A stretch of 64,000 bases of DNA from Streptomyces pactum (GTDB lineage: Bacteria; Actinomycetota; Actinomycetes; Streptomycetales; Streptomycetaceae): contig NZ_JACYXC010000001.1 of NCBI RefSeq assembly GCF_016031615.1, positions 4,464,001-4,528,000 on the forward strand, given 5' to 3'. A program made the translations under genes and the position numbers. The notes under the pieces were generated by a model. That model had not been told where the DNA came from. It was given only the letters and a program-made list of their open reading frames with translations, and ran no database searches. Below, in pieces: positions 17,956 to 26,058 of this stretch; position 1 is the first letter of the stretch, and each line of letters begins with the position of its first letter.

Positions 17956-20213
17956 ATGCCTCGTTGGAGAGAGCTGTCCGAAGAACTCGACCCTTCGGTG
18001 CGTGAGTTGACCGAGCGGCTGCGGGTACTGGTCGAGCGGAGCGGGCTGAGCGTCGCGGAGGTCGCCGAGCGCACCGCGTGCGGCGGAACGTCGTGGGAGC
18101 GCTACCTGACCGGCCGTCTGCTGCCGCCCCGCCGCGCCGTGGCCGCGCTGGCCGATGTCACCGGCGCCGATTTCGACCCCCTCGGCATCCTGTGGGACCG
18201 GGCCGAACGGGCGTGGAACCGGGCGGGGATGGGGCACGACACCACGGACGGGGCGATACCGGCGGCCGGGTCCCACGAGGCCGGCCCGGAGCGGCCCCCG
18301 GCCGGCCGGCGGACCGCCGACCGCACCGTGCGCGGTGGCACCGGGGCGGGAGACGACGGACCCGGTGGTGGTCCCGGCGGTCCGGACCGGCGGGAGGCCG
18401 AGGCCGCCCCCGGGGACGCCGACGGGGCCGCGGGGAACGTCCGGGCGGCGCGGAACGTCCGGGCAGAGGAAACCAGGAGCGATGAGGGAAGCGGTGACCG
18501 GGATGGCGACCGGGGGCAGGACGTGACGGGGCGCGAGGAGCGGCGGGGCGCCGGGGTCGCGGCGGTGGCCGCGACCGACCGCGCCGCCGCGAGCGGTGCC
18601 CCGGCGGAACACGCCCCGGCGGAACACGTCCCGGTGGAGCACGCGCTGGCGGACCACCCGCCCGCCGGTGCCGCGGCCCGGGACCGTGCGCCGGCGGACC
18701 GTACGACGTCGCGCGAGCCGGCGGACCGTACGCAGGCGAAGAGCGGGCCCGGCGACCGGACGCCGGCCGGCCGCGGGCGGACCGATCGCGGACCGGCGGG
18801 CCGGGAGCCGGTGGACCCGGAACCGGTGGACCGGACACCTCGGGACCAGGCACCCCGGGACCGGGCACCTCGGGACCCGGCCCCTCGGCCCGGGACGGAG
18901 CGGCGGCGAATCGTATCGCCGGAGCGGAGCCCGCGGCCCGCCCCGGCGCACCCGCCCGCCCCGGCGCACCGGACCGCCCCGCGGCGCAGGACCGCCCCGG
19001 CGCACCGGACCGTCCCGCCCCGCAGGACCGTGCCGCCGCGGGACGACCGGCCGGCGAGGCCCGGTCCGCCGCCGGGCCCAGCCCCGCCGCCGGTGCGCGT
19101 CGGGCGACGGATATCTACGACTTCGAGGCCGAGGAGCCCGCGGCGGCGCGGGCGGCGCGGTTGGCCTGGCCCATCCTGCCCATGCCGCCCACGCTCTCCC
19201 CGCCCGCCACCCCGCCGGCCGGTCCGGCGCCCGGCGGGGACGCGCCGGTGCCCGGGGCCGCCGCCCGGCCGGTCCCCGGTCTGCCGCCCGTACCCTCGGC
19301 GCCTCCTCCGGGGCGGACCGCCGCGCCGTCGAGGGACGTGCCGCCGGGCACGCGCCGCCGGCCGCGGACGACCTGGGCGGCGGCCGGAGCGGACGACACC
19401 GGCCCGGTGGCCGGGGGCGGTACGGACCGGCGGGCCACGAACGGAGCGGAGGCCGGGGCGGCCGGCGGGCCCGGGACGGCACCGGTCGCCGAGGCCCGGG
19501 CCGCCCGTGCCACCGGCGGCTCCGGTGCCGCCGGTACGGCGGCCGCGGCCGGCACGGCGGGTGCCGCCCGGCAGCCCGGCGCCGGGGGACCCGCGGACCG
19601 TGCCCGGCCGGCGGACCGCCCGGCCGTGGACGAGGACCCTCACCCCGGTTCCGGGGACCGTGCCACGGCCCGGCCGGCCGCCGCCGTCGCGCGGCTGCTG
19701 GAGCGGATACCCGGGCGGGCGCGGCCCGCGATCGGCGCGGCGGTCGTCGCCGTGCTGCTGATCGTCTCGGCGGTCCTCCTCTTCGGCGGCGGCGAGGAGG
19801 ACGGGAACGAGGCGGCGAAGCCGACCCGCAGCACCGAGCCCCTGCTGCCGCCCGGGGTCAAGTGCGTCGGCCAGGGCTGCACGGGCAAGGACCCGGAGGA
19901 CATGGGGTGCGGTGACGACCGGGCCGAGACGACGGCCGACGCCATGGTCGGCACCGTCTACATAGAGGTCCGCTACAGCGAGGTGTGCCGTGCCGCGTGG
20001 GCCCGCATCGCCCAGGCCGGCCCCGGCGACGCGGTGCGGATCACCCGGTCCGGCCAGGACGGACCGTCCGGGCACGGCCAGACCGGCCGGGCGGGCGCGA
20101 ACGGCGGGGGCTACACCAGGATGCTCGCGGTGCAGACCAGCGCCGAGGCGAAGGCGTGCGCGACGCTCGTCAACGGCGAGACCGGGTGCACCCGGCCGAC
20201 CCCCCGGCCCTGA
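17956..20213 (+). pseudogene. XRE-type HTH protein with C-terminal DUF2690 domain, frameshifted in its linker
   Basis: The start ATG 17956 (MPRWRELSEEL) follows GGGGGAGGCC. Residues 10-75 are a helix-turn-helix (LVERSGLSVAEVAERTACGGTSWERYLTGRLLPPRRAVAAL in two parts). A long charged linker follows, built from repeats such as APAEH, DRTPAG and APRD. Somewhere between about 18600 and 18900 the coding frame moves by one base. From 18903 the other frame reads a clean Ala/Pro/Asp linker (ATDIYDFEAEEPAA), then a membrane segment near 19720-19785 (GAAVVAVLLIVSAVLLF). It ends in an extracellular DUF2690 domain (GVKCVGQGCTG, VYIEVRYSEVCRAAWARI). The original frame becomes Arg/Pro nonsense after 18900. 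The architecture, a cytoplasmic HTH joined through one membrane helix to DUF2690, is common in Streptomyces. The break is probably an indel. Confidence 0.7.
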
Positions 20214-20868
20214 CCCCGTCCCGGTGGCCCCAGTCCCCGGCCCGGGCCGCCCCGACCCCCGCGCCCCGGCCCCGGCACCATCCTGCCCCCCGTCCGGCCC
20301 CGACCGCCCCGCGTCCCGGCTCCCGGCCCGGCCGCCCCGACCACGTCCCGGCCCGGCCCGGCTCGGTCCCGACTCCCGGTCCGACCGCTGCCCTGACCAC
20401 CCGCCACCGCTCCCGGTGACCCCGGGCCGGGGCCGTGCGACCCGCCCCCGGCCCCGCCTCCACCCCCGCCCGGTGCGTCGCCCGCGCCGCGCCCGGCCCG
20501 GCGGTCCGGCCCCGCCCGGCCCGTCGGAGCCGGCCGCCCCGCCCGCCCGGGCCGTACGTCCCTGCCCGTCCGGACCGCACGAGGCCTCGCCCGGGGCCGA
20601 CCGCCCCGCCCCACCGCCGTCGTGCGCCCGGCTCCCCTCCTGTGCGGACGTCTCCACCGGGCACACACCAAATCTCCGCGAGGTCAGGGGGCATGAGGCG
20701 GCCGGACCCGGGCAGGCGCATGTCATCCCCCCCACGGGTGTCACCGCCAGGCGGCCGTTCGCCTTCCCCCTCCTCAGTGAGCGAACGGCCGCCCGCGCGG
20801 GCGGTGAGCACCGACACAGTGGGGCGGCGGAGCCCGTGCGGGGCCCGGTCGGATAGCCTGACGCCGGT
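20214..20868. other. Intergenic region before mdh
   Basis: C-rich on the plus strand from 20214 to 20560 with no protein-like frame. Bases 20620-20820 are more balanced. A possible -10 element (TAGCCT, 20854-20859) precedes the operator-like palindrome. Confidence 0.45.
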
Positions 20869-20886
20869 ATCTCGACACCAAGAGAT
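20869..20886. promoter_or_regulatory. Operator-like inverted repeat upstream of mdh
   Basis: ATCTCGACACCAAGAGAT has 5-bp perfect arms (ATCTC/GAGAT) around an 8-base centre. It lies 30 bases before the mdh start codon and just after a possible -10, where a repressor would act. The MarR-family regulator TamR of S. coelicolor is reported to control mdh and other TCA genes; whether this is its site is inference. Confidence 0.4.
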
Positions 20887-20916
20887 CGATCAGAAAACAC
20901 AGCGCAGGAGACCGCC

Positions 20917-21906
20917 ATGACCCGCACTCCCGTTAATGTCACCGTCACCGGCGCCGCAGGCCAGATCGGCTACGCGCTGCTCTTCCGCATCGCCTCCGGT
21001 CACCTTCTCGGCGCGGACGTGCCGGTCAAGCTGCGTCTGCTGGAGATCCCGCAGGGCCTGAAGGCCGCCGAGGGCACCGCCATGGAGCTGGACGACTGTG
21101 CCTTCCCGCTGCTGCGCGGCATCGACATCACCGACGACCCGAACGTCGGCTTCGAGGGCGCCAACATCGCCCTGCTGGTCGGCGCCCGCCCGCGCACCAA
21201 GGGCATGGAGCGCGGTGACCTGCTGGAGGCGAACGGCGGCATCTTCAAGCCGCAGGGCAAGGCCATCAACGACCACGCGGCGGACGACGTCAAGGTCCTG
21301 GTCGTCGGCAACCCGGCGAACACCAACGCGCTGATCGCCCAGGCCGCGGCGCCGGACGTGCCGGCCGAGCGCTTCACCGCGATGACCCGCCTGGACCACA
21401 ACCGCGCGCTGTCGCAGCTGGCGAAGAAGACCGGCAGCCAGGTCTCCGACATCAAGAAGCTGACGATCTGGGGCAACCACTCCGCCACCCAGTACCCGGA
21501 CGTCTTCCACGCCGAGATCGCGGGCCGGAACGCCGCCGAGGTCGTGAACGACGAGAAGTGGCTGGCCGACGAGTTCATCCCGACCGTCGCCAAGCGGGGC
21601 GCCGCCATCATCGAGGCCCGTGGCGCCTCGTCGGCCGCCTCCGCCGCCAACGCGGCCATCGACCACGTGCACACCTGGGTCAACGGCACCGCCGCGGGCG
21701 ACTGGACCTCCATGGCCGTCCCGTCGGACGGTTCCTACGGCGTGCCGGAGGGCCTCATCTCCTCCTTCCCGGTCACCTGCGAGAACGGCACCTATACGAT
21801 CGTCCAGGGCCTGGAGATCAACGAGTTCTCGCGCACCCGCATCGACGCCTCGGTCAAGGAGCTGACCGAGGAGCGCGACGCGGTCCGCGGCCTCGGCCTG
21901 ATCTGA
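20917..21906 (+). CDS. mdh: Malate dehydrogenase
   Basis: This NAD-dependent TCA enzyme oxidises malate to oxaloacetate. The 329-residue product is of the LDH/MDH group typical of actinobacteria. The Rossmann loop TGAAGQIGYALLFRIASG is near residue 10. The substrate-binding arginines lie in GARPRTKGMERGDLL. TRLDHNRA and the catalytic histidine in IWGNHSATQYPD follow. GCAGGAG lies eight bases before the ATG. It is monocistronic, flanked by an operator-like repeat and a terminator. Confidence 0.97.
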   Translation: MTRTPVNVTVTGAAGQIGYALLFRIASGHLLGADVPVKLRLLEIPQGLKAAEGTAMELDDCAFPLLRGIDITDDPNVGFEGANIALLVGARPRTKGMERGDLLEANGGIFKPQGKAINDHAADDVKVLVVGNPANTNALIAQAAAPDVPAERFTAMTRLDHNRALSQLAKKTGSQVSDIKKLTIWGNHSATQYPDVFHAEIAGRNAAEVVNDEKWLADEFIPTVAKRGAAIIEARGASSAASAANAAIDHVHTWVNGTAAGDWTSMAVPSDGSYGVPEGLISSFPVTCENGTYTIVQGLEINEFSRTRIDASVKELTEERDAVRGLGLI

Positions 21907-21920
21907 GCCCGCGCGTTCGT

Positions 21921-21946
21921 CGGCGGGGCCGTTCCCGGCCCCGCCG
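21921..21946 (+). terminator. Hairpin terminator of mdh
   Basis: A perfect 11-bp inverted repeat (21921-21931 and 21936-21946) with a TTCC loop, 15 bases after the mdh stop. Confidence 0.85.
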
Positions 21947-22058
21947 GCGCGCCCGGCGCCCCTGAGGAGCCGGGCCGGCCCCGGCCGGGCCACCCGGGGC
22001 CCGGGATACCCGGGCCGCCGGGTGCGGGCGCGCCCGGCCCGGTTCGGCGGCGTCCGGC

Positions 22059-23285
22059 TCAGCGGCGTCCGGCGGCGGCGGGCGCCGTGCTGAAACGGTG
22101 CGCCGGCCGCGCCGTCGAGGTGGCCACGTCCACCGTCCAGGCGTCCACCGTCAACCGGTCCGCGCCTACCTTGAGCACCATGAAGCCGTGGTGGGAGAAG
22201 TCCTGCCAGCGCGCCGGGGTGCTGCCGTGCGCCTTCCCGTCACCGGTCTTCCCGGCCGCCCCGCACACGATCTGCCGGGTGCCCCGGCTGCGGGCGGTGG
22301 GCTCCAGGATCTGCATCGTGTGGTCGTGCCCGGAGAGGATGAGGTCCGCCCGCCCGCACACCACCTCCTCGTACAGCTCCTTCAGATGCACCCCGCTGGT
22401 GTAGTCGCCGATGACGAAGCCGTCGAACGAACCGGCGTTCCCGTGCTTGCCGTTGTTCAGGTACGGGTGGTGGCCGAGGACGATCTTCCAGGTGGCCCGG
22501 GACGCGGTGAGCGCGGCGTCCAGCCATCGGCGCTGCTCCCGCATGTACGGGCCGTTCCAGGAGAAGTACGGGTCGAGCTGCGCCACCGTGGACGCCACCG
22601 GGTTGGTGTCCAGGGCGAAGAACTCCACCAGCGGCGCGGCGGACCCCGGGGACGCGGGCAGCGCGACGGAGTAGTAGCGGGCCGGCATGTACCAGCGCCG
22701 GGAGGTGGTGGCGTAGGCCACCTCGCGGTCGCCCCGGGACGGGTCGCCGCCGCTGCCCGGGATCAGCCCCGAGCAGTCGTGGTTGCCCAGCACCATCAGC
22801 CAGGGCACGTCGATGCCGGTGTTGGGCTGCTCGAACTTGGTGGCGAACTCGTCGTCGTGCGCCGACTCCGGGCCGTTCTCGTAGATGTTGTCGCCCAGCC
22901 CGACGGCCAGGCCCACCCCCTCGGCCCGGCAGACCTCCCGCGCGGCGGCGGCCACCGCGTACTGGCCCGCCTCGCCGGTCCCCGCGTCACCGGTGACGAG
23001 GACCGCGTACTCGCCGCCGGGGCCGGGCCGGTCCGGCAGCGGGAACGGGACCACCGGGGTGGCGGCGGGCGCGCCCGCGGTGGCCGCCGCGGCCCGGCCG
23101 GCCGTCAGCTGCGGGCCCACGGTGAGCGCGGCGGCCCCGGCGAGCGCCCCGCCGAGCACGGTGCGGCGGGTCGGCGTGCCCGGGGCCGGTGAGGTACGGC
23201 CGGTGGTGGGCACCCCGGCGTCGAGGTCCAGCCACTGAGGCTCGGTCAGGTCCGCGCGGGGCGGCATGTACTCGTCATCGCACAT
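22059..23285 (-). CDS. Tat-exported metallophosphoesterase (purple acid phosphatase-like)
   Basis: This is a secreted calcineurin-like phosphoesterase of about 408 residues. A twin-arginine signal (TPTRRTVLGGALAGAAAL) ends near the run of alanines about 70 residues in. The metal-binding motifs appear in order: VTGDAGTG, GLGDNIYENG, VLGNHD, VLGHHPYLNN and LSGHDHTM. The order and spacing resemble tartrate-resistant acid phosphatases (ACP5 type) rather than PhoD. ATG 23285 and ATG 23267 are both possible starts; neither has a strong ribosome binding site. A role in phosphate scavenging is likely but not shown. It converges on mdh. Confidence 0.85.
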   Translation of the reverse strand: MCDDEYMPPRADLTEPQWLDLDAGVPTTGRTSPAPGTPTRRTVLGGALAGAAALTVGPQLTAGRAAAATAGAPAATPVVPFPLPDRPGPGGEYAVLVTGDAGTGEAGQYAVAAAAREVCRAEGVGLAVGLGDNIYENGPESAHDDEFATKFEQPNTGIDVPWLMVLGNHDCSGLIPGSGGDPSRGDREVAYATTSRRWYMPARYYSVALPASPGSAAPLVEFFALDTNPVASTVAQLDPYFSWNGPYMREQRRWLDAALTASRATWKIVLGHHPYLNNGKHGNAGSFDGFVIGDYTSGVHLKELYEEVVCGRADLILSGHDHTMQILEPTARSRGTRQIVCGAAGKTGDGKAHGSTPARWQDFSHHGFMVLKVGADRLTVDAWTVDVATSTARPAHRFSTAPAAAGRR

Positions 23286-23500
23286 GCCAAGTTTCTCGCA
23301 GGTAACTTCGCCGGGCCGGTGAAGGGCCGCCGAAGGAAAGGTGAAGGTGTTCTGTGCGGCGACCCGCGTGCCCGGCCCGGGCCGTGCCGAGGTGTTTCGG
23401 TACGGGAAGCGCCGGGACGTGCAGCGAACGCGGCCGGGCGAGCGGTCGGGCCGCCCGGCGGCCGGTACCGCGCGGTCGGCGGCGTTTCTCCGGCAGGACG

Positions 23501-23538
23501 ACGCCCCCGCCACGGCGGTGGAGCCGTGGCGGGGGCGT
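23501..23538 (-). terminator. Hairpin terminator downstream of the lipoprotein gene
   Basis: A perfect 16-bp inverted repeat (23501-23516 and 23523-23538) with a six-base loop, between the lipoprotein stop at 23664 and the phosphatase start. Confidence 0.85.
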
Positions 23539-23663
23539 TCGTGGTGCGCGTGCCGGTGACCGGAGGCGGGCCGCGGTGCGGGTCACCGCGGCCGCGGCAC
23601 CGGAGCGGGCCGGGACCCGCCGGCGGCCGCGGTGCGACCGCGCGGCGGGGAGGTGCCGGTGGA

Positions 23664-24467
23664 TCAGGCGCCGGCGCCCAGCTCCTGCTCCATCTTCGCC
23701 ACGTCGATGGTCTGGTTCTGGGCCGGGGTCTGGGTGTCCACCGGCTTGTCGAAGTCGGAGAACCGCGCGGTGGTCGCGTCGGCGCCGGTCTCCTCGATCT
23801 TGACCAGGTACGGCTTGCCGGTCAGCGCGATGGAGGCGGTGGTCGGCGCGCCGTCGTCGTTCTTGCCCTTCACCTGGATGACCTGCTGGCCGTCCACGGT
23901 GGTCGGCGAGCCCTTGGTCATGGTCGTGTCCGGCTTCTCGGCGGCGGCCTCGTCCTGGATGCTCTTCAGGTCGCACACCTCGGACATGCTCTTGAGCATG
24001 TCGTCGGAGGTGGTGCCGTACAGCCACTTGCCCTCGAAGAGCTTCGCCGCCTGCTCGCCGCCGCCCTCGGCGCCCATCGAGGTCTTCCAGAACGCCGCGT
24101 CGGGCTTCATCCAGACCTTGTCGCCGAGCTTGATCAGCTCGAAGGAGCCGCCCTCACCCATCGACATGGAGCCGCGGCAGCTGCCCGCGGTGTCCAGGTG
24201 CAGGTCCATCTTCATGGCCTGCCCCTCATCCTTGCCCTCCGACTGCATGCGCAGGGACTTGGCCTGGGTGAGCTCGGTCTTCCCCTTCTCGTAGATCTCC
24301 TTGGCGGTCAGCTTCTCCACGCCGTTGGTGGCCGGGGCCTTGGTCTCCTGCTCGGTGACCTTCTTGTCGTCCTTGCCGCTGTCCTTGCCGTCGTCGCCGC
24401 CGCAGCCGGAGACACCCATCGCCATCGCCGCACACGCGGCCACGGCCCACAGTCCGTACTTCTTCAT
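23664..24467 (-). CDS. Lipoprotein, LppX/LprG-like fold suspected
   Basis: A 267-residue exported lipoprotein. The signal peptide MKKYGLWAVAACAAMAMG leads to the lipobox VSGC, followed by a charged Lys/Asp/Gly stretch. The mature part begins LTAKEIYEKGKTELTQAKSLRM. It alternates short strands and helices like the actinobacterial LprG/LppX group, which carry lipids in mycobacteria. That relation is weak and a function should not be inferred from it. It is unusually rich in Lys, Met and Thr for this genome. It is monocistronic: a palindrome lies 66 bases upstream of the start and a strong hairpin downstream. Confidence 0.8.
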   Translation of the reverse strand: MKKYGLWAVAACAAMAMGVSGCGGDDGKDSGKDDKKVTEQETKAPATNGVEKLTAKEIYEKGKTELTQAKSLRMQSEGKDEGQAMKMDLHLDTAGSCRGSMSMGEGGSFELIKLGDKVWMKPDAAFWKTSMGAEGGGEQAAKLFEGKWLYGTTSDDMLKSMSEVCDLKSIQDEAAAEKPDTTMTKGSPTTVDGQQVIQVKGKNDDGAPTTASIALTGKPYLVKIEETGADATTARFSDFDKPVDTQTPAQNQTIDVAKMEQELGAGA

Positions 24468-24532
24468 GCTGAGCTGACCTACCCCTGATGGATGACCCGC
24501 GACCGGGCCAGAAAGCTGATGATGCTTAAGTG

Positions 24533-24549
24533 CGGTTTACTTTAAACCG
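24533..24549. promoter_or_regulatory. Perfect inverted repeat in the lipoprotein promoter region
   Basis: CGGTTTACTTTAAACCG is a perfect 7+3+7 palindrome in an unusually AT-rich patch, 66 bases before the lipoprotein ATG. It is a good candidate for a dimeric repressor site; the regulator is unknown. Confidence 0.5.
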
Positions 24550-24776
24550 TTGACTGACGCCGTGCACAACGCGTAACGGGTGACACGGTCCGTAACCGCA
24601 GATGTACAGATCGCGCAGTACGGGCGCCCGGCGGCGCCGACCGGACGTCTCCCCGGAGGGGGACACGCCCGGAGACGCCCGGGCGGTTCCCGCGGGCGCC
24701 GGACGGTTCCCGGGTGGAGGCCCGGGGATCCCGGACGGCTCCCCGCGGGACCGGCAGGCCTCTCCCGGACGGGGTG

Positions 24777-25508
24777 TCAGGGCGTGGGGCGCAGGCCCGC
24801 CAGCGTGTCCCGGAGCGCGCCGAGCGACGCCGCGTGCAGCGCGGGCCCGAAGGTGACCCGGCCGGCGCCCAGTTCACCGAGCCGGGCCGGGGAGAGCCCG
24901 CCGGGCCGTGCGTTGATGTTGACCGGGACGCCGATCCCGGCCGCCAGTTCGGGGAGCAGTTCGGGCGGTGCCTTGATCGGGTAGACGCACCCGGCACCCG
25001 CCTCGGCGTAGCGGCGGCCCCGCTCGATCGCCGCCCGGGGGTCCGGCCGGCCCCGCAGGAAGGTGTCCACCCGGGCGTTGACCAGCAGGGCGCCGCCGGC
25101 CGCCGCGCAGACCTCGGCCAGCCGGTCGGCGTGCCGCCCGGGGTCGGTCAGTTCGCCGGTGCGCGGATCGCTGTCCTCCAGGTTGCAGCCGACCGCGCCC
25201 GCCTCCAGCAGCCGTTCGACCAGCTCCCCGGGCGGCAGCCGGTAGCCGTCCTCGACGTCGGCCGAGACCGGGATGCCGACCGCGCGGGTGATCCGGGTGA
25301 TGGCGGCGAACATCTCGTCGGGCGGGGTGGCGCCGTCCCGGTACCCCAGCGACGCGGCGATCCCCGCGCTCGGCGTGGCCAGCGCGGGGAACCCGGCCTC
25401 CTCGCACACCCGGGCCGTGGCCGCGTCCCACGGCCCGGGCAGCACCAGGGGGTCGCCGGGCGGGCGGTCACGGTGCAGCTCCCGGAAGACCGCCGCCTTG
25501 TCGCTCAC
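24777..25508 (-). CDS. Isocitrate lyase/PEP mutase family protein
   Basis: A 243-residue member of the PEP mutase/isocitrate lyase superfamily (TIM barrel, Mg-dependent C-C or P-C bond chemistry on alpha-keto acids). The visible markers are PGPWDAATARVCEEAGFPALATPSAG, SADVEDGY (metal-binding acidic residues), NLEDSDP and NARVDTFLRG. The KKCGH catalytic loop of true isocitrate lyases is missing, so the substrate is unknown. A lyase for a 2-methylisocitrate-like or oxaloacetate-like compound is possible. GTG 25508 overlaps the stop of the preceding AhpD-like gene by four bases (GTGA), showing translational coupling. Confidence 0.85.
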   Translation of the reverse strand: MSDKAAVFRELHRDRPPGDPLVLPGPWDAATARVCEEAGFPALATPSAGIAASLGYRDGATPPDEMFAAITRITRAVGIPVSADVEDGYRLPPGELVERLLEAGAVGCNLEDSDPRTGELTDPGRHADRLAEVCAAAGGALLVNARVDTFLRGRPDPRAAIERGRRYAEAGAGCVYPIKAPPELLPELAAGIGVPVNINARPGGLSPARLGELGAGRVTFGPALHAASLGALRDTLAGLRPTP

Positions 25509-26011
25509 GACGCGGCCTGGCCGGGCTGGTACGCGCCGGGGACCAGGCGGCAGGTGACGCCGATCCGGTTCCACGCGTTGATGGTGAGGATGAGGGAGAT
25601 GAGCCGGGCCAGCTCCGTCTCCTCGAAGTGCGCGGCGGCCCGCTCGTACACCTCGTCCGGTACGAATCCGTCGGTCAGCACGGTGACCGCCTCGGTCAGC
25701 GCCAGCGCGGCGCGTTCCTTCTCGGTGAAGTGACCGGCGGCCTCCTCCCAGGCGGTGAGCAGGTGGAGCCGGACGTCGCTCTCCCCGTGGTGCCGGGCGT
25801 CCTTGGTGTGCATGTCGATGCAGAAGGCGCAGTGGTTGATCTGCGAGGCGCGGACCTTGACCAGGTGGACCAGGACCGGGTCCAGGCCCTTCCGGGCCGC
25901 CACGTCGAGGCCGACCATCGCCTTGTAGACGTCGGGGGCGAGTTCGGCGAGGTTCAGCCGCGGCCGGTGGGCGCCGGCGGTGTCGCCGGTGGTGTTCTGC
26001 TGAGTGCTCAT
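25505..26011 (-). CDS. Carboxymuconolactone decarboxylase family (AhpD-like) protein
   Basis: A 168-residue helical protein with the AhpD-type redox motif NHCAFCIDMHTKDARHHGE, two cysteines spaced CxxC and a nearby histidine. Members act as alkylhydroperoxidases or general peroxidases. ATG 26011 (MSTQQN) fits the family, and the upstream ten residues of the longer frame do not. It is the first gene of a two-gene operon with the PEP-mutase-like gene. Only 47 bases separate it from the divergent MocR-type regulator, which probably controls it. Confidence 0.88.
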   Translation of the reverse strand: MSTQQNTTGDTAGAHRPRLNLAELAPDVYKAMVGLDVAARKGLDPVLVHLVKVRASQINHCAFCIDMHTKDARHHGESDVRLHLLTAWEEAAGHFTEKERAALALTEAVTVLTDGFVPDEVYERAAAHFEETELARLISLILTINAWNRIGVTCRLVPGAYQPGQAAS

Positions 26012-26058
26012 GACCGTCAGGCTAGGTCGCCGGTTGCCCACCGGTATGGTCCATTTCC

